A stretch of DNA of 64,000 bases from Bacillus sp. FJAT-52991. GTDB taxonomy: Bacteria > Bacillota > Bacilli > Bacillales > Domibacillaceae. The notes beneath the pieces were generated by a model. The model was given only the letters and a program-made list of their open reading frames with translations. It was not told the origin of the DNA and ran no database searches. Made by a program: the position numbers and the translations under genes. The DNA lies in the NCBI RefSeq assembly GCF_037201805.1, contig NZ_CP147404.1, positions 1,016,001 to 1,080,000 of the forward strand. The letters run 5' to 3'. This document shows positions 35,823-44,854 of this stretch, piece by piece. How positions within the stretch are numbered: position 1 is the stretch's first letter; every line of letters starts with the position of its first letter.

Positions 35823-37769
35823 ATGAAATGGGACGAATTTTTCGTAACCGGTGAACCGATGATCTATGCTGCGATGGTCAGTATTGTCTTGGTTTCCGTT
35901 GCTATCGTTGCAGGGCTTACCTATTTTAAAAAATGGGGATACCTTTGGCGCGAATGGTTAACGACTGTCGATCATAAACGCATTGGTGTCATGTACATCA
36001 TCTCTGCTTTATTAATGCTTTTCCGTGGAGGCGTCGATGCCATATTAATGCGTGCACAAACAGCTGTACCAGAAAATGGGCTTTTAGATGCACAGCATTA
36101 CAACGAAATTTTTACAACACACGGGTTGGTCATGATTTTATTCATGGCAATGCCTTTTATTATTGGATTGATGAACGTCGTTATTCCACTCCAAATCGGA
36201 GCGCGTGACGTAGCCTTTCCACGATTAAATGCCGTAAGTTTTTGGTTATTCTTTTTCGGTGCGATGCTATTAAACCTCTCTTTCGTTATCGGGGGATCAC
36301 CGGATGCAGGATGGACATCATATTTCCCTCTAGCTGGTATAGAACTTAGCCCGACTGTGGGAAATAACTATTATGCAATCTCTCTACAAATTGCAGGTAT
36401 TGGTACATTACTGACAGGTATTAACTTCATTGTCACGATTTTAAAAATGCGTGCACCTGGAATGACGTTAATGAAAATGCCAATGTTTACTTGGTCTTCA
36501 TTAATTACAAACGTCATTATCGTATTTGCTTTCCCTGTATTAACTGTTGCTCTTGCCTTAATGACACTTGATCGCCAATTTGGCACACAGTTCTTCACAA
36601 TGGCAAACGGCGGAATGGATATGCTTTGGGCCAACCTTTTCTGGGTATGGGGACATCCTGAAGTATATATCGTTATCCTGCCAGCATTCGGAATTTACAG
36701 TGAGATCATTTCTACTTTTGCCCGTAAAAATCTATACGGCTACAAGTCAATGGTTGCCAGTATGGTGGTTATTTCCTTGTTATCTTTCCTTGTATGGGCG
36801 CACCATTTCTATACAATGGGACATGGAGCATCAGTTAACAGCTTCTTCTCCATTACAACAATGGCTATTGCTGTACCAACTGGGGTTAAAATCTTTAACT
36901 GGCTATTCACATTGCGTAAAGGAAAAATTACCTTTACAACACCGATGCTTTATTCATTAGCATTTATTCCAATCTTTACGATTGGTGGGGTAACCGGAGT
37001 TATGCTTGCGATGGCAAGTGCCGATTATCAGTACCATAATACGATGTTCCTTGTTGCTCACTTTCACTATGTATTAATTCCTGGAACAGTATTTGGTGTT
37101 ATTGCAGGGTTCTATTTCTGGTTCCCGAAAGTATTCGGCTTCCGGTTAAATGAACGTCTTGGTAAACTTTCTTTCTGGTTTATTATCGTAAGTTTTAATG
37201 TTACGTTCTTCCCGCTGTTCATTCTTGGACTTAACGGAATGTCACGCCGGATGTATACGTATTCAGAAAGTACAGGCTACGGCCCATTAAACCTACTTTC
37301 ATTTATTGGTGCTCTAGGTTTAACAGTTGGGTTCATCATCCTTGTTTATAACATTTATTGGAGTATTCGTTACAGTCCTCGTGAGACAACTGGGGATCCT
37401 TGGGATGCAAGATCATTGGAATGGAGCACACATAGCCCTGTTCCAGTCTATAACTTTGCGAAAGTGCCGAAGATTAATGCTCTTGATGCTTTCTGGTTCT
37501 CTAAGAAAAACAATGAGCCGCTAACTGATGATGGTCCATATGAACCGATTCATATGCCAAGCAATAGCGGACAACCGTTTATAATGGGTGTTGCCTTCTT
37601 CTGCTTAGGATTCTTTTTCGTCTTCAGCTGGTGGGTCCCAGCGATTATTGCTGCTCTAGTTGTTTTTGGAACAATGGCGTATCGCACATTTGAACGTGAT
37701 CATGGCTATTATATCTCTGTTGAAGAGATTGAACGCACTGAAAAAGCATTGCGAGGTGAAGGAAAATGA
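35823..37769 (+). CDS. qoxB: Menaquinol oxidase subunit I
   Basis: A 648-residue haem-copper oxidase catalytic subunit with about 14 helices. The haem ligand His in [10 protein letters not shown], the [15 protein letters not shown] segment containing the His-Tyr crosslink, the YTMGHGA and [11 protein letters not shown] haem/copper histidine regions are all intact. It reduces oxygen to water and pumps protons. AAGGAGT precedes the ATG. The stop overlaps qoxC by four bases. Confidence 0.97.
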   Translation: MKWDEFFVTGEPMIYAAMVSIVLVSVAIVAGLTYFKKWGYLWREWLTTVDHKRIGVMYIISALLMLFRGGVDAILMRAQTAVPENGLLDAQHYNEIFTTHGLVMILFMAMPFIIGLMNVVIPLQIGARDVAFPRLNAVSFWLFFFGAMLLNLSFVIGGSPDAGWTSYFPLAGIELSPTVGNNYYAISLQIAGIGTLLTGINFIVTILKMRAPGMTLMKMPMFTWSSLITNVIIVFAFPVLTVALALMTLDRQFGTQFFTMANGGMDMLWANLFWVWGHPEVYIVILPAFGIYSEIISTFARKNLYGYKSMVASMVVISLLSFLVWAHHFYTMGHGASVNSFFSITTMAIAVPTGVKIFNWLFTLRKGKITFTTPMLYSLAFIPIFTIGGVTGVMLAMASADYQYHNTMFLVAHFHYVLIPGTVFGVIAGFYFWFPKVFGFRLNERLGKLSFWFIIVSFNVTFFPLFILGLNGMSRRMYTYSESTGYGPLNLLSFIGALGLTVGFIILVYNIYWSIRYSPRETTGDPWDARSLEWSTHSPVPVYNFAKVPKINALDAFWFSKKNNEPLTDDGPYEPIHMPSNSGQPFIMGVAFFCLGFFFVFSWWVPAIIAALVVFGTMAYRTFERDHGYYISVEEIERTEKALRGEGK

Positions 37770-38362
37770 AAATAGATAACTCGCTACCTTTAGAATATAG
37801 TACAGAGGAGAATAAACTAAAGATTTTAGGGTTCTGGATCTTTTTAGGGGCAGAAATTGCCCTCTTCTCCACTCTGTTCACTGTATATTTTGTGTTAGAA
37901 CATCGAACAGGAAATGGTCCAGCCGGTGCTGAAATTTTTGAGATGGGACCGGTTATGCTAGAAACAATCATCTTATTGGCAAGTAGTTTCACTATCGGTC
38001 TTGGCGTGAATGCCATGCGCCTTGGTTCGAAAAAGGCGATGATGACGTTCTTTGGTATCACTCTTGTTTTAGGCTTAGCCTTTTTAGGAGTAGAAATCAT
38101 GGAATTCGTCACATACATTCACGAAGGAGCTACGATGCAAACCAGCGCCTTCTTATCTAGCTTATTTACTCTGCTTGGTACTCACGGAGCCCACGTAACA
38201 TTCGGCTTCCTATGGGGAACAGCTATTTTAATGCAAGTGAAAAAGCATGGATTAACACCGGAAACAGCAAATAAATCGTTTATTTTTTCTCTATACTGGC
38301 ATTTCCTTGATGTCGTATGGATCTTTATCTTTAGCTTCGTATACTTGAAAGGATTGATGTAA
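37766..38362 (+). CDS. qoxC: Menaquinol oxidase subunit III
   Basis: A 198-residue, five-helix subunit III (COX3 family) beginning with [18 protein letters not shown] after a short polar head, and including [14 protein letters not shown] and the [14 protein letters not shown] end motif. It stabilises subunit I and its proton entry. It overlaps qoxB by four bases and precedes qoxD by two bases. Confidence 0.96.
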   Translation: MKIDNSLPLEYSTEENKLKILGFWIFLGAEIALFSTLFTVYFVLEHRTGNGPAGAEIFEMGPVMLETIILLASSFTIGLGVNAMRLGSKKAMMTFFGITLVLGLAFLGVEIMEFVTYIHEGATMQTSAFLSSLFTLLGTHGAHVTFGFLWGTAILMQVKKHGLTPETANKSFIFSLYWHFLDVVWIFIFSFVYLKGLM

Positions 38363-38364
38363 TA

Positions 38365-38649
38365 ATGAAACAATTTTTCCCAAGACATCATGTGATGGGA
38401 TTCATTTTCTCACTAATCCTTTCACTTGTTGCCCTAACAGTTTGGTATTTTGACATGACATTTACAGCTGGCATGACCGTATTAATCGTTACAGCTATTG
38501 CTCAAGCTAGCGTTCAATTATTGATGTTTATGCACATTGGAGAAACATCTGACCGATCAGCTCTATATATCAATATCGCATATGCTCTATTTGTTGGAGT
38601 CGTTACAATCCTTGGATCAATGTTCACAATGATCTGGGGCTATATGTAA
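38365..38649 (+). CDS. qoxD: Menaquinol oxidase subunit IV
   Basis: A 94-residue three-helix protein of the COX4_pro family (segments VMGFIFSLILSLVALTVWY, AQASVQLLMFMHIGE). It is the last gene of the qox operon. A short dispersed repeat begins directly after its stop codon and is followed by the operon terminator. Confidence 0.95.
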   Translation: MKQFFPRHHVMGFIFSLILSLVALTVWYFDMTFTAGMTVLIVTAIAQASVQLLMFMHIGETSDRSALYINIAYALFVGVVTILGSMFTMIWGYM

Positions 38650-38690
38650 GGTGCCTGTCACCCTCCCGACTTTTGTTAATGATAGTCGAA
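38650..38690 (+). repeat. Stop-adjacent GTGCCTGTCAC element, copy 1 (after qoxD)
   Basis: GGTGCCTGTCACC-CTCCCGACTTTTGTT begins at the first base after the stop codon and ends before the terminator stem. The same core follows the stop codons of two other genes in the window (38967-38998 and 42907-42936, both on the minus strand). Confidence 0.85.
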
Positions 38691-38730
38691 AAAACCACCA
38701 ACCGGAATATCCGGTCGGTGGTTTTTGTTT
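38689..38730 (+). terminator. qox operon terminator
   Basis: AAAAACCACC and GGTGGTTTTT enclose a CCGG/CCGG inner stem; TTTTTGTTTTTC follows. Confidence 0.9.
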
Positions 38731-38940
38731 TTCTTCATTTACATGTATGAAACGATTAAAATTCTTTTTTTACGATAGGAGTTACGAGTAGCTAGCAACA
38801 CTGCTTTTTCTTTGTCACTATCGTTGTAAATTCTGCCAAACAGTAAAAGGCATAGACAGATATAAACTTTTTTGTGAAATTTCCAGTTCTTAATGCTTAA
38901 CTTGTTTCGATGCAACATTAGTGATTTATATAAAATCAAG

Positions 38941-38967
38941 AAGACCGCTGCACTAAACAGCGGTCTT
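38941..38967 (-). terminator. Terminator after the GIY-YIG gene
   Basis: Perfect stem AAGACCGCTG / CAGCGGTCTT, followed on the minus strand by CTTGATTTTAT. The stretch 38731-38940 between it and the qox terminator holds no gene that I can support. Confidence 0.75.
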
Positions 38968-38998
38968 TTCGACAAAATCCGGGGAGTGACAGGCACCT
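38967..38998 (-). repeat. Stop-adjacent GTGCCTGTCAC element, copy 2 (after the GIY-YIG gene)
   Basis: On the minus strand AGGTGCCTGTCAC-TCCCCGGATTTTGTCGAAA follows the stop codon (TAG, 39001-39003) by two bases and runs into the terminator stem. Confidence 0.85.
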
Positions 38999-39000
38999 GT

Positions 39001-39375
39001 CTATTTAAAGAAGACTTTGTCGATATTGTATTTGGCTTGAAGTTTGTTGATAATGTAGGTTTCGTAAATGTCTCGTTCAACCGGGTCTTCAATGTAACAA
39101 ACAGCAATTTTATACACTTCATCTCTGTGGTTTTTGATCGGAGAGACTGTGTCTTCGAAGTTTTTTCGAATTCGCTGTCTAAGTTTTCTTGCTTTGCCTA
39201 CATAAAGCAGTTGATCATGAACATCAAAAAACATGAAAATACCGCCTTTATCGCGTGCGACCTTCATATAATTGGTAAAGCCATACTCGGTACTTAGTGC
39301 AGGTTCTCCTGGCTCTCCAACTTGTTTTCCTTTCTTAATGACGACATTTGGTTCAGGGATTGTAATTTTAATCAA
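39001..39375 (-). CDS. GIY-YIG domain nuclease-like protein
   Basis: A 124-residue protein. Residues about 44-120 are a GIY-YIG domain: GGIFMFFDVHDQLLYVGKARKLRQRI, with the two tyrosine-containing strands changed to GIF and LYVG, the conserved Arg, and a C-terminal EDPVERDIYETYII segment holding the metal-binding Glu. It starts at TTG 39375 with GGAAGTG upstream. Small stand-alone GIY-YIG proteins in Bacillus are of unknown role, possibly DNA repair; activity depends on the degenerate first motif. Confidence 0.82.
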   Translation of the reverse strand: MIKITIPEPNVVIKKGKQVGEPGEPALSTEYGFTNYMKVARDKGGIFMFFDVHDQLLYVGKARKLRQRIRKNFEDTVSPIKNHRDEVYKIAVCYIEDPVERDIYETYIINKLQAKYNIDKVFFK

Positions 39376-39481
39376 TATAAGTCACTTCCTACTCTTATTT
39401 ACAGAACTCGTATTAAATTGATATCTCACTATAGCATATTTCTGTTGTTTTCACCATAGGAAGGGCATGAGTGGCATTCAT

Positions 39482-39703
39482 ATTTATCCCGCATTAACGG
39501 GCTGTAAGACCCCCACCTCAACATGGCAGAAGAAGCGTAAGTATGTAGGTGGGGGATCAACAGCCCGTAAACGCCCGATCCGTTCGGGCCTGCACGATGC
39601 AGGTTACAAAGGCGTTGCAACAGGACGTTGCGCTCTTAGCCTTTGTTCTTCTTTTATCAGTGGGGATGAAGAGAACCTCCACTGATTGAAGTTTCACTTT
39701 ATT
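39482..39703 (+). repeat. Multi-hairpin repeat, copy 2
   Basis: Same sequence as copy 1 but 222 bases long: it carries an extra central section with CCCGATCCGTTCGGG and CCTGCACGATGCAGG palindromes, not present in copy 3. Outer ends TTTATCCCGCATTAACGGGC and TTGAAGTTTCACTTTAT are the same. It lies between the GIY-YIG and AlkD-like genes, 26 bases after a probable promoter region of the former. Confidence 0.88.
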
Positions 39704-39762
39704 GTTTCTCCATTTGTAAATTCATATAATTGAATCAGCTAACAATAAAAGAGGTGGTAAGG

Positions 39763-40470
39763 TTGACGCTTGATGAAGTGATGAATCAACTTGAACAATT
39801 AGGTACAGAACAAACAAAGAAAACATATACTCGTCATGGGGCGAAAGAGCCTTTCTTTGGAGTGAAGGTAGGCGATTTAAAGAAGTTGGTTAAGCATGTT
39901 AAGAAGGATCAGGAGCTAGCGTTAGCATTATTTGATACGAATAATCATGATGCCATGTATTTAGCTGGTCTCTCCGTGAATCCGAAATTGATGAAAAAAG
40001 AGACGTTGCAGGACTGGGTCAAAAAAGCCAATTGGTATATGCTTGCGGAGTATACCGTAGCCGGTGTGGTAGCAGAAAGCTCTTATGCTCTTGAATTAGC
40101 TAAAGAATGGATCAACTCAGAGGAAGAAATGGTTGCAACCTGTGGCTGGAGTACATATGCCAATTATTTATCCATCACCCCAGATGAGGATTTAAACATA
40201 CAGGAAATTCAATTCTTGTTGAATCGAGTGAAAGAAACGATTCATCAAGAACAAAATCGAGTGCGCTATACGATGAATGGCTTTGTCATTAGTGTAGGAA
40301 CATATGTCACATCTTTACATGAAGAAGCGATTAATATTGCCGAACATATTGGAAAAGTTCATGTAGATGTAGGACAGACCGCTTGTAAAGTGCCACTGGC
40401 AACGGAATATATTCATAAAATTAAACAGAGAGATAAGATTGGCGTTAAGAAAAAAACATGTATATGTTAA
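39763..40470 (+). CDS. AlkD-like DNA alkylation repair protein (HEAT repeats)
   Basis: A 235-residue all-helical protein. It starts MTLDEVMNQLEQLGTEQTKKTYTRHGAKEPFFGVKVGDLKK compressed over residues 1-40, the typical start of AlkD-type glycosylases, and continues through HEAT-like helical repeats. TTG 39763 is chosen because AGAGGTGG lies five bases upstream. AlkD members excise 3-methyladenine or 7-methylguanine lesions; the catalytic Trp/Asp/Arg set (NWYMLAEY, CGWSTYANYL, HQEQNRVRYTMN) seems partly present. A terminator follows. Confidence 0.82.
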   Translation: MTLDEVMNQLEQLGTEQTKKTYTRHGAKEPFFGVKVGDLKKLVKHVKKDQELALALFDTNNHDAMYLAGLSVNPKLMKKETLQDWVKKANWYMLAEYTVAGVVAESSYALELAKEWINSEEEMVATCGWSTYANYLSITPDEDLNIQEIQFLLNRVKETIHQEQNRVRYTMNGFVISVGTYVTSLHEEAINIAEHIGKVHVDVGQTACKVPLATEYIHKIKQRDKIGVKKKTCIC

Positions 40471-40497
40471 CAAATAGGATAATCATAAATAACCACC

Positions 40498-40526
40498 AAG
40501 GCTGCAGGATATTTCCTGCAGCCTTA
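40498..40526 (+). terminator. Terminator after the AlkD-like gene
   Basis: Perfect 11-bp stem AAGGCTGCAGG / CCTGCAGCCTT, loop ATATTT, then ATTTAAT. Confidence 0.88.
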
Positions 40527-40654
40527 TTTAATAACCGCCCATGTTTTCATTCAAAGTTTTTGTTATTTCATACAAGGTAAGTGACAAGTTGTGTGAAATA
40601 AATACAGTTAAGTGGCCAATCAGGCATAATGTATGTAAAGCGAGGTGGTCAATC

Positions 40655-41116
40655 ATGAAGGTGAAAGTTGACATCAATGATGAGCATGACGAAACGTGTA
40701 TTACTATTCAAGCGAAGGAGTGGTCAGAAGAACTTGAGTATATTGTGAAAATGATTAAAAGCAGGAATACGAAACGTTTAGTAGGTGTTGAGCAAGATCA
40801 ATCTATCTTAATACATCCAAATGAGATCGATTATGTATTTGCTGAAAATCGAAAAGTATTTGCGGCGATGGCTCAACAAAAGGTTGAATTGAAAATGAAA
40901 TTGTATGAAGTGGAATCTTTACTTAAACCACTTCACTTTACCCGCTTTTCTAAATCGGTTATCGGCAATCTTAATCAAATTCTCCGTTTTGAATTAGCGT
41001 TTAACGGTAGTCTTTGTGTTCATTTTAAATCAGGAAATAAGGAATATGTTACCCGAAACTATGTTGCTGAAATAAAAGAAAAATTAATTCTAGGAGGTGG
41101 TTCTTATGGGAATTGA
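40655..41116 (+). CDS. LytTR-domain DNA-binding regulator
   Basis: A 153-residue protein whose C-terminal 100 residues form a LytTR domain (IHPNEIDYVFAENRKVFA, YEVESLL, FTRFSKSVIGNLNQI, GNKEYVTRNY). There is no receiver domain. ATG 40655 with AGGTGG upstream is chosen over the longer frame. It overlaps a DUF3021 membrane protein gene; LytTR-DUF3021 pairs are known regulatory units in which the membrane protein restrains the regulator (as in LytTR regulatory systems of Firmicutes). The target genes are not shown. Confidence 0.88.
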   Translation: MKVKVDINDEHDETCITIQAKEWSEELEYIVKMIKSRNTKRLVGVEQDQSILIHPNEIDYVFAENRKVFAAMAQQKVELKMKLYEVESLLKPLHFTRFSKSVIGNLNQILRFELAFNGSLCVHFKSGNKEYVTRNYVAEIKEKLILGGGSYGN

Positions 41117-41516
41117 AGCAGTGAAGAGAGGTTTAGCTGGGCTCGGTTTTGGAGCAGTGATCACTTTTATTGCTTTAACGGCTTTAGATAGGTGGAATAT
41201 TGATATTTCTCTGCATGAAATTTGGGTTCAAATGCTGGCAAGTTTAGCGATTGGGGGGTATTTTGGCATTGCTTCCCTCATCTTTGATATTGAAAAGTGG
41301 AGTCCATTAAAACAGACAGCTTCTCATTTCTGTCTTTCGGTGATCGCTTTTTATCCAATAGCACTGACTATCGGCTGGATTCCACTACAGTTTGTAGCGA
41401 TTTTCGCAAGCTTAATGATCTTCATACTTGTCTATGTTTTCTTTTGGATTTGTTTCAGGTGGTACTTTAAGCGAATGGAAAGAGCTTTAAATGCTTCAAT
41501 AAAGAATGAAAGATAG
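41106..41516 (+). CDS. DUF3021 membrane protein, partner of the LytTR regulator
   Basis: A 136-residue protein with four membrane helices (about residues 10-32, 40-62, 72-92, 96-118) and a basic C-terminal tail. AGGAGGTGG lies five bases before ATG 41106, inside the end of the LytTR gene, so translation is coupled. It matches the DUF3021 family, the usual membrane inhibitor next to small LytTR regulators. Confidence 0.85.
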   Translation: MGIEAVKRGLAGLGFGAVITFIALTALDRWNIDISLHEIWVQMLASLAIGGYFGIASLIFDIEKWSPLKQTASHFCLSVIAFYPIALTIGWIPLQFVAIFASLMIFILVYVFFWICFRWYFKRMERALNASIKNER

Positions 41517-41551
41517 ATGTCGTATCTTTATTGCTAAAAGGAATAAAAAAT

Positions 41552-41592
41552 AAAATGGGGTTCGTAAATGGCACGAATCCCACTCCATTTTC
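41552..41592. terminator. Hairpin between DUF3021 (+) and nrnB (-)
   Basis: AAAATGG-GGTTCGT pairs with ACGAATCC-CCATTTT with a small bulge; T-rich sequence on both sides makes it a likely two-way terminator. It touches the nrnB stop codon. Confidence 0.65.
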
Positions 41593-42781
41593 ATTTTTCT
41601 TTTCTAATCTTCCTAATTTGATCCATTAAATGAGGAACAAACACATCATCTCTTACAAGCCAGGCTCCGTACTTTCTTTTAATAAAGCTTTCTCCTTCTA
41701 TAAAATTTGTGAACGTTTCTGTTATTTTTGACTTGCTATGGTTGATTGCCCACTTATGATCACTTATAGGATGAAGCAGAAACCTTTCTTCTGTACGACT
41801 TTCGTACAAGGAACCAAATGAGGATTCTTTCATATTGTAGCGGTTTCTTTTGGCGTCTTCGCGTAAAGGCTCAAGATGAAAGGTATCTGTTACAAATTTT
41901 TTGTATGCAACCTCAGTTAAAGAACAGCCGGACGCTTTGGCATGCCCACCGCCTCCAAACTCGCTAGCAATTTGGGATACATCAATATGATCATGAATTG
42001 TTCGAAATCCCATTCGTTTGCCGCCGACATTCAAAATGGCGATATAATCCAGATGAGGATATTCTTTTCCTAATTCATTGCCAAGCTCTGAATGATAAGA
42101 TTCTGCATAGACGATACCAGCAAAATATTCGCCGATGGGAGCTTGGACGAGTTCTCGTCGTTTTCGGCGAATATAGCGTTCGATTTTATTCTCTTCCATA
42201 TCTAATATTTTTTGCTCAAATTCATCAAAGAAGAAGTGATCACTATTTTTTAGTCGGTGGATCATTTTTTCTTCAAATTCTTCAATCGATACTAAAAAGA
42301 AGAGAGCATTAAGTCTTTGGGCATCTTGATTATCATTTTTCTCCCATTCCCACGTGTCATACTGTCTGACAAGCTCTACAAATTCAGCTACTGTGGAAGA
42401 AGGCTCCATTAGTTCATGTTTAATAAGGTATTCGTATAATAAGGAAGTGGCAGAGGTTAATTTCCCTTCATCATCTTCCACCACAATATGCCCCCAATCA
42501 TATTCATTAAAGTGCAAAGCGGTTTTATGATGATCGAGCAGTTGGACTTTTCCTCCAGCTTGATAAAATTGATTGAGTCTCTTTTCGTTTTCTTCGTTCA
42601 CTGACAAATCAGTAATCAATAAAAATGTTTGTGGATCTCCATGTTCTAAAAACCATTGCACTTCATGATTAAGACCTGAAATTGAGTTGTAGCGAATTTG
42701 AACTTGCTTTTCGAACGCGAGCTTTGCTAGAATACCACAGCCTACACCATCTAAGTCATTATGTGATAATAGTCGATACAT
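41591..42781 (-). CDS. nrnB: Oligoribonuclease NrnB (DHH phosphoesterase)
   Basis: A 396-residue DHH/DHHA1 protein. Residues 1-14 read MYRLLSHNDLDGVG with the first metal Asp, ITDLSV follows, then the LLDHHK triad and late GGGGHAKASGCS of the DHHA1 domain. Length and sequence pattern match B. subtilis NrnB (YngD), which degrades short RNA and pGpG dinucleotides. ATG 42781 has AGGTGA at proper distance and matches the family start; an upstream GTG lies inside that ribosome binding site. Confidence 0.92.
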   Translation of the reverse strand: MYRLLSHNDLDGVGCGILAKLAFEKQVQIRYNSISGLNHEVQWFLEHGDPQTFLLITDLSVNEENEKRLNQFYQAGGKVQLLDHHKTALHFNEYDWGHIVVEDDEGKLTSATSLLYEYLIKHELMEPSSTVAEFVELVRQYDTWEWEKNDNQDAQRLNALFFLVSIEEFEEKMIHRLKNSDHFFFDEFEQKILDMEENKIERYIRRKRRELVQAPIGEYFAGIVYAESYHSELGNELGKEYPHLDYIAILNVGGKRMGFRTIHDHIDVSQIASEFGGGGHAKASGCSLTEVAYKKFVTDTFHLEPLREDAKRNRYNMKESSFGSLYESRTEERFLLHPISDHKWAINHSKSKITETFTNFIEGESFIKRKYGAWLVRDDVFVPHLMDQIRKIRKEK

Positions 42782-42831
42782 ATTCTTCACCTCACTTTTA
42801 GTATGGTGAAAAGAGGCGGAAAATATTGAAA

Positions 42832-42878
42832 AAAGACGGACTCGAAAGAAGGTTTTTCTGCTTTCGAGTCCGTCTTTA
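42832..42878 (-). terminator. Terminator after the azoreductase gene
   Basis: Perfect 17-bp stem AAAGACGGACTCGAAAG / CTTTCGAGTCCGTCTTT; on the minus strand it is followed by TTTTTTC. It lies about 60 bases after the azoR stop. Confidence 0.92.
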
Positions 42879-42906
42879 TGGATTAGCTGGCTTCAAGTTG
42901 ACGCCG

Positions 42907-42936
42907 TTTCAACAAATTTTGGGTAGTGACAGGCAC
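42907..42936 (-). repeat. Stop-adjacent GTGCCTGTCAC element, copy 3 (after azoR)
   Basis: On the minus strand GTGCCTGTCAC-TACCCAAAATTTGTTGAAA starts at the first base after the TAA stop codon of the azoreductase gene. Confidence 0.85.
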
Positions 42937-43563
42937 TTAGAATTGAAGGGCAAGTTTTGCTGCTTTTTGCACGCCTTCTTCAATGATTTCTCCGGCTTTG
43001 TCTGGGAATTGGTTATGGCCTTCAACGATGATTGTAGATAGGTCAGTAACTCCTAAGAATGAGAGAATGCTTGTTACGTAGCTAACAGCCATTTCTATTG
43101 ATTGGGCTGGGCCTTCAGAGTATACGCCACCTCTTGCATTTAGCAGCACTACTTTTTTATCTGAAAGCATACCTACTGGGCCTTCAGGTGTGTAGCGGAA
43201 TGTTTTTCCTGCTTGACATAAATAGTCAAAATAAGTATGCAAGACTGCAGGGGCTGTCAAATTCCAAAGCGGAAAAGCGATGACAATTTTATCAGCTGCG
43301 AGGAATTGATTTAAATATTTATTGACTAAATCAGTTGCTTGCTGCTCTTCTGCTGTTAATTCCATTCCTTTTGCCAGTTTAAACATGCCGTTAATTTTTG
43401 TTGTATCGTAGTACGGTAAATTTTCTTCAAATAAATCTAATTCTGTAATGACAGCTTCAGGGTGAGCTTCTTTATAACTGTCAAGAAATGATTGATAAAG
43501 CTGTACGCTTACCGCTTGTTCTATTGGTCGAGAATTGGCTTTAATAAATAATACGTTTTCCAT
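42937..43563 (-). CDS. azoR: FMN-dependent NADH-azoreductase
   Basis: A 208-residue flavodoxin-fold quinone/azo reductase. It shows the N-terminal FIKANSRP phosphate loop region, FPLWNLTAPAVLHTYFDY (FMN-binding PLWN motif) and NARGGVYSEGPAQ. It reduces azo dyes and quinones by two electrons with NADH and protects from thiol-reactive electrophiles. A MarR-type gene lies directly upstream in the same direction, as for other Bacillus azoreductase loci controlled by MarR/DUF24 regulators. Confidence 0.94.
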   Translation of the reverse strand: MENVLFIKANSRPIEQAVSVQLYQSFLDSYKEAHPEAVITELDLFEENLPYYDTTKINGMFKLAKGMELTAEEQQATDLVNKYLNQFLAADKIVIAFPLWNLTAPAVLHTYFDYLCQAGKTFRYTPEGPVGMLSDKKVVLLNARGGVYSEGPAQSIEMAVSYVTSILSFLGVTDLSTIIVEGHNQFPDKAGEIIEEGVQKAAKLALQF

Positions 43564-43676
43564 CTTGGTCGCCTCTTTTGCTTAAATTTTACTCAATGGT
43601 ACATAACAACTATTTAGATAAACATTTGAATTTAAGATGTTGCTATGACAACAATTAGAGTTCAAAAAAATGAGAG

Positions 43677-44102
43677 CTATCGTAGGTTCTCATGTATTTT
43701 TGATAAAACAGATCTAACCGTTTGTAATTCTTCTTCTGAAATGCCTTTGTAAATTCGTTGGTTTATCTCCTGAGCGATTGGAATGATAACCGTTTTAAGC
43801 TGGTCTCCCTTATCTGTGAGAAATACTTTTAACGAGCGGCGATCATGCTGACAGCATACTCTACGAATAAGCCCTTTTTTTTCTAGATTCAGTAACATTC
43901 GGGCGATATTGGTTTTGTCTTTTTTCAGCTTTTCAGCAATTTCCTGCTGGCTTAATCCGTCTTTCTTCCAAAGGAGCATCATCACTAAATTTTGTTCAGG
44001 AGCAATATTAAATGGAGCGAGCTTGTTTTTTACTTCACTCGTAATCAGCAAGTCAGTTTGATGAAGATAAATACTAATATATTCATCTAATGATGGATTC
44101 AA
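43677..44102 (-). CDS. MarR-family transcriptional regulator
   Basis: A 141-residue winged-helix regulator. The recognition segment reads KDGLSQQEIAEKLKKDKTNIARMLLNLEKKGLI (split here: residues about 49-80), with the wing RRVCCQHDRRSLKVFLT. The CC pair next to the wing might be a redox switch. TTG 44102 is chosen as AGGTGA lies six bases before it; a GTG at 44111 is in the ribosome binding site. It precedes azoR by 113 bases and shares an AAATAGTTG motif with its promoter region. Confidence 0.88.
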   Translation of the reverse strand: MNPSLDEYISIYLHQTDLLITSEVKNKLAPFNIAPEQNLVMMLLWKKDGLSQQEIAEKLKKDKTNIARMLLNLEKKGLIRRVCCQHDRRSLKVFLTDKGDQLKTVIIPIAQEINQRIYKGISEEELQTVRSVLSKIHENLR

Positions 44103-44209
44103 ATTAATCACCTACAAATAGTTGCGATACATACTATTGACAAGGATAGTGTAACTAATAGGGGGGAGGGTGTCAATAAATAAGTCTTTTGTTTTTATGA
44201 GCTAAAATA

Positions 44210-44246
44210 AAAAGTGACTTCTGCTATCATATCCGAGTCACTTTTC
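44210..44246 (-). terminator. Terminator of the spore cluster
   Basis: AAAAGTGACT and AGTCACTTTT form the stem; the minus-strand T run TTTTTATTTTA follows. The stem overlaps the last codons of the coiled-coil gene. Confidence 0.82.
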
Positions 44247-44813
44247 CTTCTTTAGTTGTTTCAATTTTTGTAATTGCTGTTTCTGTTTATCCGTCATTTC
44301 TTCAAAATTAGGCATGTTCCCGTGAGAGGCCCCGATATGTAGAGCTCCACTTAGTTCTTTAATACCAAGTTGTCCTAAATTATTCGTCAGTTCGTACTTA
44401 TCGAGATACAGCTTGTCGATATTGAATTCTTGGTAAACAATCGAGCCTTCACTTGGTGAGGAGGAAAGAGCTGTATTCAATTGGTTCATTTCTTTTTCTA
44501 GCAGCTTGAGCTGTTTTTGTATCAGAGACATCGAATGTATGATTTGGACAGCATAGCTTTCTAATTGACTTAATTTAAGCTGGGATTGTTCTATTTGCTC
44601 GTTCAAGAGTGTCGGTTGGGTATTGGAAAATGAATGATGAATAATAATTGGTGTATTCGTTTGCTGTTGGATTTGTTGCAACAATTGTTTAATGTCTTGC
44701 ATGGAAGAAAATTGTTCTTCTATTTGATGAATATGATTTATATGAAGTTGTAGTTGTTTGAACTTGGATTCTAATTTTGAAATAGCTGTTTCAATGTCAT
44801 AATTAGGATTCAT
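44238..44813 (-). CDS. Coiled-coil spore protein, GerPC-like
   Basis: A 191-residue protein. Residues 5-115 are glutamine-rich coiled coil; residues about 125-165 read VYQEFNIDKLYLDKYELTN then LGIKELSGALHIGASHGN; the tail is lysine rich. Architecture (coiled coil, then a short beta strand section ending in LxIG) recalls GerPC, an inner spore coat protein needed for passage of germinants. ATG 44813 with GAGGGAG upstream is chosen over an ATG at 44834. It closes a five-gene minus-strand cluster with two GerPF-like proteins, which supports a spore role. Confidence 0.65.
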   Translation of the reverse strand: MNPNYDIETAISKLESKFKQLQLHINHIHQIEEQFSSMQDIKQLLQQIQQQTNTPIIIHHSFSNTQPTLLNEQIEQSQLKLSQLESYAVQIIHSMSLIQKQLKLLEKEMNQLNTALSSSPSEGSIVYQEFNIDKLYLDKYELTNNLGQLGIKELSGALHIGASHGNMPNFEEMTDKQKQQLQKLKQLKKEK

Positions 44814-44854
44814 TTGCCATACTCCCTCGTACATTTTTTGCTAATGAAGGAGGG

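Noticed and set aside
38893..39297. Plus-strand frame across the GIY-YIG gene
   Set aside because: Antisense to a recognisable GIY-YIG domain, with low-complexity product.
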